This document shows, in pieces, positions 1-8,770 of a stretch of 64,000 nucleotides of DNA; within the stretch, counting starts at the first letter, position 1; each line of letters begins with the position of its first letter. This DNA is from Lichenibacterium dinghuense. GTDB taxonomy: Bacteria > Pseudomonadota > Alphaproteobacteria > Rhizobiales > Beijerinckiaceae. A model generated the notes under the pieces. The model was not told where the DNA came from, did no database searches, and saw nothing but the letters and a program-made list of their open reading frames with translations. Location: positions 3,731,501 through 3,795,500 of the forward strand of contig NZ_JAJLMN010000001.1 in the NCBI RefSeq assembly GCF_021730615.1, read 5' to 3'. The position numbers were made by a program, and so were the translations under genes.

Positions 1-316
1 TCTTCTCGTCGCCGCCGCTCTCGTCCTCCATCAGCAGCGCGCCCACGGGGCGGCAGGCCATCATGGCGCCGGGCACGATCTCGCGGGTGTTGGCCACGAT
101 GACGTCGCACGGGTCGCCGTCGTCCGACAGCGTGTGCGGGATGAAGCCGTAGTTGCCCGGATAGCGCATCGACGTGTGGAGGAATCGGTCAACCTTGAGG
201 ATGCCGGCGTCCTTGTCGAGCTCGTATTTGATCGGCTCGCCGCCGATCGGCACTTCGATGATGACGTTGACTTCGTCAGGCGGGTTCTTGCCGATCGCGA
301 TGGCGTCGAGGTTCAC
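1..316 (-). CDS. ppa: Inorganic pyrophosphatase, family I (3' end beyond window)
   Basis: Hydrolyses pyrophosphate to two phosphates in the cytoplasm, pulling biosynthetic reactions forward. The visible 105 N-terminal residues align without gaps to the E. coli enzyme, shifted by one. The metal and substrate residues E21, K30, E32, R44, Y56, D66, D68 and D71 are all present, the last three in the motif DGDPCDV. A GTG at 314-316 is the start because it gives the expected family N-terminus ([10 protein letters not shown]). The C-terminal part lies to the left of the window. It follows an acetyltransferase gene on the same strand with about 110 bases between them, so it probably has its own promoter. 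Confidence 0.95.
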   Translation of the reverse strand, partial: MNLDAIAIGKNPPDEVNVIIEVPIGGEPIKYELDKDAGILKVDRFLHTSMRYPGNYGFIPHTLSDDGDPCDVIVANTREIVPGAMMACRPVGALLMEDESGGDEK

Positions 317-383
317 TGGGCGTCTCCGATGGTACTTGGATCCGCCGTCCCGGGCCGGGGCAGCGGAAGCGCGACCGCTCATA

Positions 384-413
384 GCGCGCTTTGCGCGCGG
401 GCGAAATCGCCCG
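384..413 (-). terminator. Possible terminator: two nested-adjacent hairpins
   Basis: Between the acetyltransferase stop and the pyrophosphatase start, GCGCGC/GCGCGC with a TTT loop is followed by CGGGCG/CGCCCG with a four-base loop. The stems are strong but there is no good U-run, so termination is only a possibility. Confidence 0.3.
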
Positions 414-425
414 ATGGCCGGAGCG

Positions 426-932
426 TCAATCGAAGCCGAACGCGATGCGACCACGCATTTCGGGGCCGAAGCGCTCCTCGGCCCGCCGCACGATGCGGCC
501 GCCGAGCCGGAGGTAGAAGGAGGTGGCGCGCTCGTTGTCGGCCAGCGCCCACACGAGGCACGTCTCGTAGCCGTGTTCGGCGAGGTCCTTGCGGGCGGCC
601 TGGAACAGGCGGCGGCCGAAGCCCATGCCCTGGTATTCGGGGGCGAGGTAGAGCTCAAAGATCTCGCCCCGGTAGGGCAGGGCGGGCACCCGGTTGCGGC
701 CGTAGCTGGTGTAGCCGCCGATCCGGTCGTCGAAGTCGAGGACCGACAGCCGGCTGCCGTTGCGGATGGCCTTCAACCACCAGGCGGGGCCGCGCCGCGC
801 CACCATCTTGTCGAGTTCGCGGCCCGGGATGATGCCGCGATAGGCGTCGAGCCAAGCCGCGTCGTGGACCGCGGCGATGGCATTCGCATCGCCCGTCCGT
901 GCCCCTCGGATCGTGATCAGAGTCTCGGCCAT
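426..932 (-). CDS. GNAT-family N-acetyltransferase
   Basis: A 168-residue single-domain acetyltransferase of the GNAT superfamily, which moves an acetyl group from acetyl-CoA to an amine. The acetyl-CoA pyrophosphate-binding motif QGMGFG is at residues 101-106, after the beta-4 strand FELYLAPEY, and a conserved [12 protein letters not shown] segment follows in the C-terminal half. The length is typical of a stand-alone GNAT. The substrate cannot be read from sequence, and the neighbours (pyrophosphatase downstream, RNA helicase upstream) do not suggest one. The ATG at 930-932 lacks a strong ribosome-binding site. Family assignment is secure; function is unassigned. Confidence 0.88.
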   Translation of the reverse strand: MAETLITIRGARTGDANAIAAVHDAAWLDAYRGIIPGRELDKMVARRGPAWWLKAIRNGSRLSVLDFDDRIGGYTSYGRNRVPALPYRGEIFELYLAPEYQGMGFGRRLFQAARKDLAEHGYETCLVWALADNERATSFYLRLGGRIVRRAEERFGPEMRGRIAFGFD

Positions 933-986
933 GCGCGATGGTAGGGCTGTGCCCGTCCGTCGCGCAAGGGCCGAAATGCGGGGATG

Positions 987-2438
<1,452 letters not shown>

Positions 2439-2707
2439 AGGGTCCTGACTTTTCGTTCGAACTGCGCCGCAAGCCTCCAGGCGCGCCTCGAAGTGTGAGG
2501 CCGCCATCGTCCGGAGCAGGGCGCGAAAAGGCCGGGAACGGGAAGCTCCCACTCCGGGGTGGGAGGAGCATGGGCGCGACGCGCGCCATGTGTCCGGCTG
2601 ACACCCATATGCCCGTGCTGCGGTGCGAAATCAACGGGACGGCGCGCGATCGCGGGGGAATGCGTGCATCGAACGGCGCGGTTCGCGCGTCGTCGCCAGT
2701 GCACCGA

Positions 2708-2737
2708 ACCAGACAGGCGATGAACCACCTGTCTGGT
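2708..2737. promoter_or_regulatory. Perfect 10-bp inverted repeat in a 343-bp divergent intergenic region
   Basis: ACCAGACAGG at 2708-2717 is exactly mirrored by CCTGTCTGGT at 2728-2737, with a 10-base spacer. It lies 44 bases before the start of the small membrane protein gene and about 270 bases before the helicase start. The geometry fits either a dimeric (for example TetR-type) operator or a leader hairpin. Nothing else was seen in 2439-2781. Confidence 0.5.
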
Positions 2738-2781
2738 GCGAGCCGGTGCACCACCGGCGGGCGCGCGGGAGGACCACGGAC

Positions 2782-3144
2782 ATGGCTGCGACGAACCGGG
2801 ACCCGAAGCGCGACGGCGCCGTCGAGCGGGCGGCGGCCGTTGTGCCACCCCCGGCCGGGCGGGCCTTCCGCTTCGTGGTGGTGAGCCTCCTCGCCGTGTC
2901 GACCGGCGCGCTCGTCGCCGTCGCGGTGCTCGCGGCGCTGATCTACCAGCGCGTCGGGACGGTCGACGTGGCGTCGCTGAAGTCCGACATCGCGGGGGTG
3001 AAGACCGAGACGGCGAGCTTCCACGCCGACGTGGCGAAGGCGATGGCGTCGCTGCAGAAGAGCATGGCCGACACCGCCAACGAGGTGAACTCCGCGACGC
3101 TGCAGCTCAACGACATCGCGCTGAGCCTGCACAGGAAGCCGTGA
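2782..3144 (+). CDS. Small single-pass membrane protein with coiled-coil tail
   Basis: A 120-residue protein not recognised as a named family. Residues 1-29 are charged and predicted cytoplasmic, about 30-54 form one hydrophobic segment (FVVVSLLAVSTG and following), and about 65-115 are an amphipathic stretch with regular hydrophobic spacing (KSDIAGVKTETASFHADV) that looks like a coiled coil. The ATG at 2782 is preceded by GGGAGGA and keeps the coding frame short; the frame stays open upstream, but the sequence there does not look coding. The topology resembles small scaffold or envelope proteins. No function is claimed. Confidence 0.7.
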   Translation: MAATNRDPKRDGAVERAAAVVPPPAGRAFRFVVVSLLAVSTGALVAVAVLAALIYQRVGTVDVASLKSDIAGVKTETASFHADVAKAMASLQKSMADTANEVNSATLQLNDIALSLHRKP

Positions 3145-3180
3145 AGGCGGCGCGGCCTCGGAATCGGTCGCGCCCGGTGG

Positions 3181-3290
3181 TTCGGCTGGATCCCGGGTCG
3201 AGCCCGGGATGACGGCGGGGAGGTCCGTGTAGTGCGTCCCGGTGTCGTCCCGGGCGAGGGGCCGCAGGCCCGGAGACCCGGGATCCAGCC
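3181..3290. repeat. Dispersed palindromic intergenic repeat, copy 1 with inverted end
   Basis: The left end (3184-3212) contains GGATCCCGGG facing CCCGGGAT. The right end (3244-3290) carries the inverted counterpart, ending in GGGATCCAGCC. Together they form a roughly 105-bp element with palindromic ends. Such GGATCCCGGG elements are common between genes in alphaproteobacteria. A frame through it would encode a spurious HPGLDPGSS peptide. Confidence 0.75.
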
Positions 3291-3335
3291 CGCGACGGCG
3301 CGGCCGGGTGCGGACGCTCGAAGGAGTTCAATCCC

Positions 3336-3620
3336 TCAATGGAGCTGCGAAGACAGGTCTTGCCAGTCCGGGTTGCTCTTCTCGATCAGCTCCAGCTTCC
3401 AGCGCCGGTGCCAGCGCTTGATGCGCTTTTCCGCCGCGATCGCCTCGACCACGTCGTCGTAGGCCTCGGCCCAGACGAGCCGGACGACGCCGTAGCGCCT
3501 GACGAAATCGGAGCCGCGACCGTTCCGGTGCTCGTCGACGCGGCGGCCGAGGTCGTTCGTCACGCCCGTGTAGAGCGTGCCGTTGCGCTTCGAGGCGAGG
3601 ATGTAGACCGAGTAGGGCAT
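3336..3620 (-). CDS. GIY-YIG nuclease superfamily protein, short stand-alone type
   Basis: A 94-residue protein made of a single GIY-YIG fold. The signature appears as VYILASKRNG followed by LYTGVTNDLGRRV, with the conserved Arg (RRVDEH) and the Glu-bearing helix EAIAAEKRIKRWHR. Length and order match the small YhbQ-like group, whose members are putative structure-selective nucleases of uncertain cellular role. The ATG at 3618-3620 gives the expected N-terminus MPYSVYILAS. The gene sits between two identical copies of the intergenic repeat (3181 and 3711), which may reflect repeat-driven capture. Family assignment is confident; substrate unknown. Confidence 0.9.
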   Translation of the reverse strand: MPYSVYILASKRNGTLYTGVTNDLGRRVDEHRNGRGSDFVRRYGVVRLVWAEAYDDVVEAIAAEKRIKRWHRRWKLELIEKSNPDWQDLSSQLH

Positions 3621-3710
3621 CGTGCGTGGTGGCTTGACCGACGCATGATCGCAGTTCGCTCGGAGGTCGCAAGGGGCGTCGTGCGATCGGTGGCCGGGCG
3701 CGTCCCGTCG

Positions 3711-3748
3711 TTCGGCTGGATCCCGGGTCGAGCCCGGGATGACGGCGG
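3711..3748. repeat. Dispersed palindromic intergenic repeat, copy 2
   Basis: The 38 bases starting TTCGGCTGGATCCC are identical to those at 3181-3218 and in the same orientation, so the two copies bracket the GIY-YIG gene as direct repeats. Confidence 0.8.
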
Positions 3749-3774
3749 AGAGGTGCTGCTCCGGTGGTCGGCGC

Positions 3775-4335
3775 TCAGGGCTTTCTGGTCGCCACGAGGT
3801 CGAGGTCCACCGTGACGTTCAGGGCCACGTAGTCGCCCGACGTCCAGGCGCCCTGGCCGACGCCGAAGTCCGTGCGGACCAGCTTGGCGTGGCCGACCGC
3901 GTGGGCCTGGTCGCCGCTGATCGTCAGCGTGAAGGGCAGCACCACGTCCTTGGCAGTGCCGCGCAGCGTCAGCTTGCCGGCGGTCTCGTAGGCGTCGCCG
4001 CCCTTGGGCGTGAAGCCTGACGCGTCGAAGCTCGCCGTCGTGAAGGCGGAAGCGTCGAACCAGTCGGGCGTCGGCAGGGCCTCGTCCTTCTGCGGGTCGC
4101 CGGTGGTGGCGCTGGCCGTGTCGACCTTGACCGAGACGCGGGCGGCCTCGGGGTGGGCGGGGTCGAAATCGATCGCCGCCGTCCAGGTCTTGAAATGGCC
4201 CGTGAAGGGCGTGCCGGTCTGGTCCCCGGTGAAGCCGAGCGTGCTCTTCGCCGGGTCCACCGTCCAGGTCGCGGCCCCGGCCGCGCCGGCGCCGGCCAGC
4301 AGAACCGCCGCGGCGAGCGGGATCGTTCGGATCAT
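3775..4335 (-). CDS. YceI-family periplasmic lipid-binding protein (second in operon)
   Basis: A 186-residue member of the YceI family, a lipocalin-like barrel that binds polyisoprenoid-type lipids. Residues 1-21 are a signal peptide ending at AGA/AT. The mature start ATWTVDPAKSTLGF and the C-terminal strand pattern (VRTDFGVGQGAWTSGDYVAL) are family hallmarks. The ATG at 4333-4335 overlaps the stop of the cytochrome b561 gene by four bases (ATGA), which suggests translational coupling. A related YceI gene lies upstream of the same operon, so the operon encodes two YceI paralogues around one b561 cytochrome. Ligand is unknown here. Confidence 0.93.
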   Translation of the reverse strand: MIRTIPLAAAVLLAGAGAAGAATWTVDPAKSTLGFTGDQTGTPFTGHFKTWTAAIDFDPAHPEAARVSVKVDTASATTGDPQKDEALPTPDWFDASAFTTASFDASGFTPKGGDAYETAGKLTLRGTAKDVVLPFTLTISGDQAHAVGHAKLVRTDFGVGQGAWTSGDYVALNVTVDLDLVATRKP

Positions 4336-4952
4336 GGAAGCCTCTCGGGTCGGGGCCGGCCGAGGAAGGGCAGGCCGGGGATCATGCGGCGCAGCACGCC
4401 GTCGCGCAGCACGACGTGGTGGCGCAGGGCCGCGCCGGCGTGGAGGACGAAGAGCGCGATCAGCGCGTAGCCGCCCCAGGCGTGCAGCCAAGCCAGGACC
4501 GGCGAGGCCTGGGCCTTGTTCCAGCCGAACCAGGCCGTCACGGGGATGTGGGGCCAGGGCACGCGGCCGTAGAGCACCGTGGGGATGTTGAGCGGGGACG
4601 CCGACACCAGCAGCCAGCCGACGAGCGGCATGCCGATCATCAGCGCGTAGAGCAGCACGTGGGTGCCCTCGGCGGCGCCCTTCTCCCACCGCGGCATGCC
4701 CACGGGCAGGGGCGGCGGCCGGTGGGTGAGGCGCCAAGCGAGGCGCAGCGCGGCGGCGGCGAGGATCGTGATGCCGACCGACTTGTGGAGCTGGAACAGG
4801 GTGAACTTCCACGCCGTCGGGATCGGCGCATGCGTCATGGCGAGGCCCATGGCCAGCATCGCGAGGATGCCGAGGCCGATCGTCCAGTGGAGGACGATCG
4901 CCACCCAGGTGAAGCGCGGGGCGGCGGGGGAGCGGACGGCGGATGCGGTCAA
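4332..4952 (-). CDS. Cytochrome b561 family membrane protein
   Basis: A 206-residue integral membrane dihaem cytochrome of the CybB type, which passes electrons between quinol and other carriers. Four hydrophobic segments are visible. Haem-ligand histidines fit H22 (IVLHW), H56 (FQLHKSVG), H157 (WLHAWGGY) and H171 (LHAG), the usual pattern. Translation appears to start at TTG 4950-4952, since GGGAGG lies seven bases before it and no ATG fits better. The b561-YceI linkage is recurrent in proteobacteria and has been linked to quinone-related redox handling, though the exact reaction is not established. Confidence 0.92.
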   Translation of the reverse strand: MTASAVRSPAAPRFTWVAIVLHWTIGLGILAMLAMGLAMTHAPIPTAWKFTLFQLHKSVGITILAAAALRLAWRLTHRPPPLPVGMPRWEKGAAEGTHVLLYALMIGMPLVGWLLVSASPLNIPTVLYGRVPWPHIPVTAWFGWNKAQASPVLAWLHAWGGYALIALFVLHAGAALRHHVVLRDGVLRRMIPGLPFLGRPRPERLP

Positions 4953-4971
4953 GGCGGGCCTCCCGGGAGGT

Positions 4972-4999
4972 GCTCCCCGGCCGGGCGCGGCCGGGGAGC
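4972..4999. other. Strong intergenic hairpin inside the yceI-b561-yceI operon
   Basis: GCTCCCCGG at 4972-4980 pairs perfectly with CCGGGGAGC at 4991-4999 across a GC-rich loop, between the first yceI stop and the b561 start. There is no U-run after it, so it may stabilise the upstream transcript or cause partial attenuation. Confidence 0.5.
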
Positions 5000-5009
5000 G
5001 TCGCGGATC

Positions 5010-5612
5010 TTACTTCGCCTTCTCGAAGGCGGCGTCGATGTCGATGTCCACGGCGTCCGAGATCATCGGCGCGTAGGTCTTCACGCCGAACTCGGTGCGC
5101 GTGATCTGGCCGCGGGCCTCGAAGCCGCTGGTGTAGTGCTTGTTGACGGGGTTCGTGCCGGCGGCGTTGAACTTCACATGCAGGGTGAGCGGCTTGCTCA
5201 CGCCGTGCAGCGTGAAGTCGCCGACCACGTCGGCGGTGTCGGCGCCGGTCTTCGTCACCTTGGTGGACTTGAAGGTGATCTGCGGGAACTTGGCGGCGTC
5301 GAGCCACTGCGGGCCGACGAGCTCCTCGCGCAGCTTGGCGTTCGGCACGGCCACGCTGTCGGTGGCGACCGTGATGTCGACCTTCGAGGCGTCGGGGTTC
5401 GCGGGGTCGAGCACCAGCGTGCCCGACACCTTGCGGAACTCGCCGTCGTATTTCGTGAAGCCGAAGTGGGTCACGTCGAAGCGCACGCGGGTGTGCTCGG
5501 GCTCGATCGTGTAGGTGCCGGCCTCGGCTTTGGAGGGATCGGTCACCGCCTGGGCGAAGGCCGGGACGGAGACGGAGGCGAGCAGGGCCGCGAGGGCGAG
5601 GGTGGTCTTCAT
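5010..5612 (-). CDS. YceI-family periplasmic protein (first in operon)
   Basis: A 200-residue YceI-family secreted protein. The signal peptide covers about residues 1-20 (MKTTLALAALLASVSVPAFA). The mature protein begins with the family pattern of an N-terminal strand (YTIEPEHTRVRFDVTHFGF), then FRKVSGTLVLDPANPDASK, and ends with TRTEFGVKTYAPMISDAVDI. It is the promoter-proximal gene, followed after 57 bases by cytochrome b561 and a second YceI gene. It is more canonical than the downstream paralogue, in which the HFGF segment is replaced. The start ATG lacks a strong Shine-Dalgarno sequence, but the signal peptide fixes it. Confidence 0.94.
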   Translation of the reverse strand: MKTTLALAALLASVSVPAFAQAVTDPSKAEAGTYTIEPEHTRVRFDVTHFGFTKYDGEFRKVSGTLVLDPANPDASKVDITVATDSVAVPNAKLREELVGPQWLDAAKFPQITFKSTKVTKTGADTADVVGDFTLHGVSKPLTLHVKFNAAGTNPVNKHYTSGFEARGQITRTEFGVKTYAPMISDAVDIDIDAAFEKAK

Positions 5613-5735
5613 GGAAGGCAGCGTCCTGGATGCGGCGCGGCGGGGGGGCCGCCGCGCGTGCCGCCTGTCTAGGCCCGGGGCTTTCGGCCGGATAGCCGCG
5701 AAAACTCGGGCTGAACCATCGAGAAAGTCGATGGG

Positions 5736-7511
5736 TCACGCGGCTTCCAGGCACGCGAGCGTGCCGCCCGCGGGGGCGAGGCCGCGCACGTGGCGGCGGT
5801 GCCAGAGCGCGAAGAACAGGAGGCGCCACGCGAGCAGCCGGTGCGCCTTGTCGGCGCTGGTGAAGACGCCCCGCACCACCTCGGGCCGGCACAGCTCGGC
5901 CACGCCCGGCTCGCGCGCCACGAGCTCGCCGAGGCGCGCCCCGTCGCGCGCGATCCACTCGCCCACCGGCACGGTGAAGCCGAGCTTCTTGGCGAAGGGC
6001 TTCGCGGCCGGGTTGGCGTCGGCGAGCCAGCGGCGCAGCAGGTACTTGCCCTGGCCGCGGCGCAGCTTCAGCCCGTTCGGCAGGGCGAAGCCGAAATCCG
6101 CCACGCTCCGGTCGAGCAGCGGCGTGCGCCCTTCGAGGCCCCAGTGCATCAGGCAGCGGTCGAGCGCGACCAGCACGGAATGGGGCAGCCAGTCGGCGAA
6201 GTCGAGCGCCTGGGCGCGCTGGAGCCCGTTGAAGCGGTGCGTCGCCGCCTCGGCCTCGGCGGCCGCGATGCCGTCGCGCCAGCCCGTCATCGGCTGCGCG
6301 AACAGGTCGAGCCCGTCGCAGGGGCCCTTGCGGCGGCGGGGCCGGCCGCCGAGCCAGCGCGGCAGCGCCTGGCGGCGGTAGCGGCTGTAGCCGGCGAAGA
6401 TCTCGTCGCCGCCGACCCCGCAGAGCACCACCTTCACGTCCCGCGCGGCGCGCTCGGCGAGCAGGAAGTTCGGCACCACGGCGTAGTCGGCCACTGGGTC
6501 GTCGAGGCAGGCGGCGATCTCGGGCAGGCGCGCGAAGAAGGTGTCGGCCGTGATGGGCAGCTCGGTGTGGCGCGCCCCGGCGGCCCGCGCCATGGCGGCG
6601 GCCGTCTCGCGCTCGTCGTGCACGCCGGTCTCTGGGAAGGCCGCCGTGTAGGAGCGCACCGGCTCGGCGTCGAGCCGCGCCATGGCGGTCAGCACCGCCG
6701 AGGAGTCGATGCCGCTCGACAGGAACAAGCCGTAGGGCACGTCCGCGCGCTCGTGCATCGCCACCGTGTCCATCACCACGCGGTCGACCGCGCCGAGGGC
6801 GGCCGGCTCGCGCGCGCGGCGCACCGCCTCGGGCAGCACGGGCGGGCCATGGCGGCGCTCGACGATGCGGCCGCCCTCGACCACCAGGATCTCGCCCGGC
6901 ATCACGCGGCGGATGCCGGCGAAGACCGTGTCGCGCCCGGTGGTGAACTGGAGCTGCAGGAGCTCGTGGACCGCCTCGGCGCGGATCGGCACCGCGTTGG
7001 GGCCGGCGCTCTCGCGCCGCGCCGCCACGATGGCCTGCGGCTCGGACGCGAAGGCGATCCCGTCCGGCTCCTCGGCGTAGTAGAGCGGCTTGATGCCGAA
7101 CGGGTCGCGCGCCAGCACCACGCGGCCCCGCGCCGGGTCGTGCAGCGCGAGGGCGAACATGCCGCGCACGTCCTCCAGGAAGTCGAGGCCACGGCGGTCG
7201 TAGAGCGCGAGCAGCGGCTCGCAGTCGCCCGCCGTGCGCCAGTCGACGCCCGTCAGCGCGCGGCGCAGCTCGACGTAGTTGTAGATCTCGCCGTTGGCCA
7301 CCAGCGCCCGGCCGCTCCCGTCGAACAGCGGCTGGTCGGAGGCCGCGAGGTCGATGATGGCGAGGCGCTCGTGGCGGAGGCCGACGGCGCCTTGGAGGTA
7401 CTCACGGTGTCCGTCCGGGCCGCGGTGCGCCAGCGCCCGGCCCATGGCGGCGAGGCGCGCCGCCGGCACGGGGGCGCCGTCCCGCATCATCATGCCCGAT
7501 ATGCCGCACAT
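5736..7511 (-). CDS. asnB: Asparagine synthetase, glutamine-hydrolysing (AsnB type)
   Basis: Makes asparagine from aspartate, ATP and glutamine-derived ammonia. The N-terminal glutaminase domain has the catalytic Cys2 (MCGISG) and HRGPDG. The C-terminal synthetase domain carries the ATP pyrophosphatase loop SSGIDSSAVL around residues 265-274, then CGVGGDEIFAGYSRY and EGRTPLLD. It has 591 residues, in the normal range. The start is fixed at ATG 7509-7511 because Cys2 must follow the initiator Met; an upstream in-frame extension is ignored. It lies 80 bases after the corrinoid permease gene on the same strand, without obvious functional linkage. An amidotransferase acting on another acid substrate cannot be excluded. 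Confidence 0.9.
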   Translation of the reverse strand: MCGISGMMMRDGAPVPAARLAAMGRALAHRGPDGHREYLQGAVGLRHERLAIIDLAASDQPLFDGSGRALVANGEIYNYVELRRALTGVDWRTAGDCEPLLALYDRRGLDFLEDVRGMFALALHDPARGRVVLARDPFGIKPLYYAEEPDGIAFASEPQAIVAARRESAGPNAVPIRAEAVHELLQLQFTTGRDTVFAGIRRVMPGEILVVEGGRIVERRHGPPVLPEAVRRAREPAALGAVDRVVMDTVAMHERADVPYGLFLSSGIDSSAVLTAMARLDAEPVRSYTAAFPETGVHDERETAAAMARAAGARHTELPITADTFFARLPEIAACLDDPVADYAVVPNFLLAERAARDVKVVLCGVGGDEIFAGYSRYRRQALPRWLGGRPRRRKGPCDGLDLFAQPMTGWRDGIAAAEAEAATHRFNGLQRAQALDFADWLPHSVLVALDRCLMHWGLEGRTPLLDRSVADFGFALPNGLKLRRGQGKYLLRRWLADANPAAKPFAKKLGFTVPVGEWIARDGARLGELVAREPGVAELCRPEVVRGVFTSADKAHRLLAWRLLFFALWHRRHVRGLAPAGGTLACLEAA

Positions 7512-7591
7512 GGCCTCTCCCGCGCCGAACCGGCGCCACGGGTAGCGGAGGGGCGGGGCCGGCGCAAACCGGGCATCCCAGGCCCTCGGCC

Positions 7592-8626
7592 TCACGCCCC
7601 CGGCCGCCGCACCACCAGCGCCAGCACGAACAGCCCGCCCGCCGCCGCCGTGACGATGCCGACCGGCAGCTCCTGCGGGGCCAGCACGGTGCGGCTCACG
7701 AGGTCGCCGCCGAGCAGCAGCGCGGCGCCCATCAGCGCGCTCGTCGCGACGAGAGGCCCGTGCCGAACGCCGACCAGGGCCCGCGCGACGTGGGGCACCA
7801 TCAGCCCGACGAAGCCGATCACCCCGGCGAGCGCCACGAGCGCGGCGGTCGACAGGGCGCAGAGCAGGAACACCGCGCCGCGCAGCCGGCGCACGTCGAC
7901 GCCGAGCGAGGCGGCCGTGTCCTCGCCGGCCAGCAGCGCGTCGAGCTGCGCGCGCAGGCCGAGGCCCGTGGCGATGGCGACGCCCGCGCCGGCGAGGCCG
8001 ACGGGCAGGTTGTCCCAGGCCGCGAGGCCGAGGCCGCCCACCGACCAGAAGAGCACCGAGGTGGTCGCGCGCTGGTCGCCGGCGAAGACCAGGAACAGCG
8101 TGACGGCGCCGAACAGGAACGAGGTGGCGAGCCCGGCCAACACCAGCCGCTCGCCGCCGCGCCCGTTCTGCGTCGACACGAGGCCGAACACGATCGCCGC
8201 GGACAGCAGCGCCCCCGCGAAGGCGGCGGCGGGCAGCGTCCAGGGGCCGAGCCGGTAGCCGAACAGGGTGATGACCGAGACCGCCCCGGCGGCGGCGCCG
8301 GACGACAGGCCGAACAGGAAGGGATCGGCGAGGTCGTTGCGGGTCGTGGTCTGCAGCAGCGCGCCCACCACGGCGAGGCCGGAGCCGGTGCAGGCGGCGA
8401 GGATCACGCGCGGCAGGCGCAGATCGAGCACGATGCGGTGGAGCGGCGCCCCGACGCCGGCGTCGAGCCCAGGCGCGAGCGGGGCCAGCAGCACGCGCAG
8501 CACGGAGCCGAAGGGCAGCGGCGTCGCGCCCTCGGCGATGCCGAGCAGCGCGAGCGCGAGGACGAGCGCGAGGCCGGCGGCGCAGACGAGGGCGGGGCGG
8601 CGGGCTCTCCGCTCATCCCCGCGCAT
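7592..8626 (-). CDS. btuC: FecCD/BtuC-family ABC transporter permease (corrinoid type)
   Basis: Membrane channel subunit of a type II ABC importer for corrinoids or metal chelates. About nine or ten hydrophobic segments span 344 residues. The family motif TRNDLADPFLFGLSSGA is present, as is the cytoplasmic coupling segment near GFVGLMVPHVARALVG. It is the last transport gene of a btuD-btuF-btuC operon headed by a cobalamin riboswitch. The assigned ATG (8624-8626) lies inside a dispersed repeat element (8612-8760), so residues 1-5 are repeat-derived. An internal start in the following residues would remove them. Substrate assignment to B12 or cobinamide rests on the riboswitch. Confidence 0.88.
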   Translation of the reverse strand: MRGDERRARRPALVCAAGLALVLALALLGIAEGATPLPFGSVLRVLLAPLAPGLDAGVGAPLHRIVLDLRLPRVILAACTGSGLAVVGALLQTTTRNDLADPFLFGLSSGAAAGAVSVITLFGYRLGPWTLPAAAFAGALLSAAIVFGLVSTQNGRGGERLVLAGLATSFLFGAVTLFLVFAGDQRATTSVLFWSVGGLGLAAWDNLPVGLAGAGVAIATGLGLRAQLDALLAGEDTAASLGVDVRRLRGAVFLLCALSTAALVALAGVIGFVGLMVPHVARALVGVRHGPLVATSALMGAALLLGGDLVSRTVLAPQELPVGIVTAAAGGLFVLALVVRRPGA

Positions 8627-8760
8627 GCGGGGATCCAGCGTAGAGATGTCGGCGGAAGGCCGTCCACACCATCCTGCCCTCCGCGTCCCGCGCCGTCGCA
8701 GTCAAAGGTCGGCCGTCGGCCGGACTCCTGGCGCTGGATCCCCGCCTTCGCGGGGACGAG
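8612..8760. repeat. MITE-like dispersed repeat with inverted ends, copy A
   Basis: The ends are inverted copies: CTCATCCCCGCGCATGCGG begins the left end (8612), and the right end finishes CTTCGCGGGGACGAG (8760). Each end is itself palindromic around GCGGGGATCC. About 90 internal bases lie between. It separates the btuF and btuC genes and supplies the btuC start codon. A related copy in opposite orientation lies at 13969-14125. Confidence 0.75.
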
Positions 8761-8770
8761 CGGGAAAGGA

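Noticed and set aside
3107-3331. Small minus-strand frame containing RHPGLDPGSS
   Set aside because: This peptide is the well-known false translation of the palindromic intergenic repeat.
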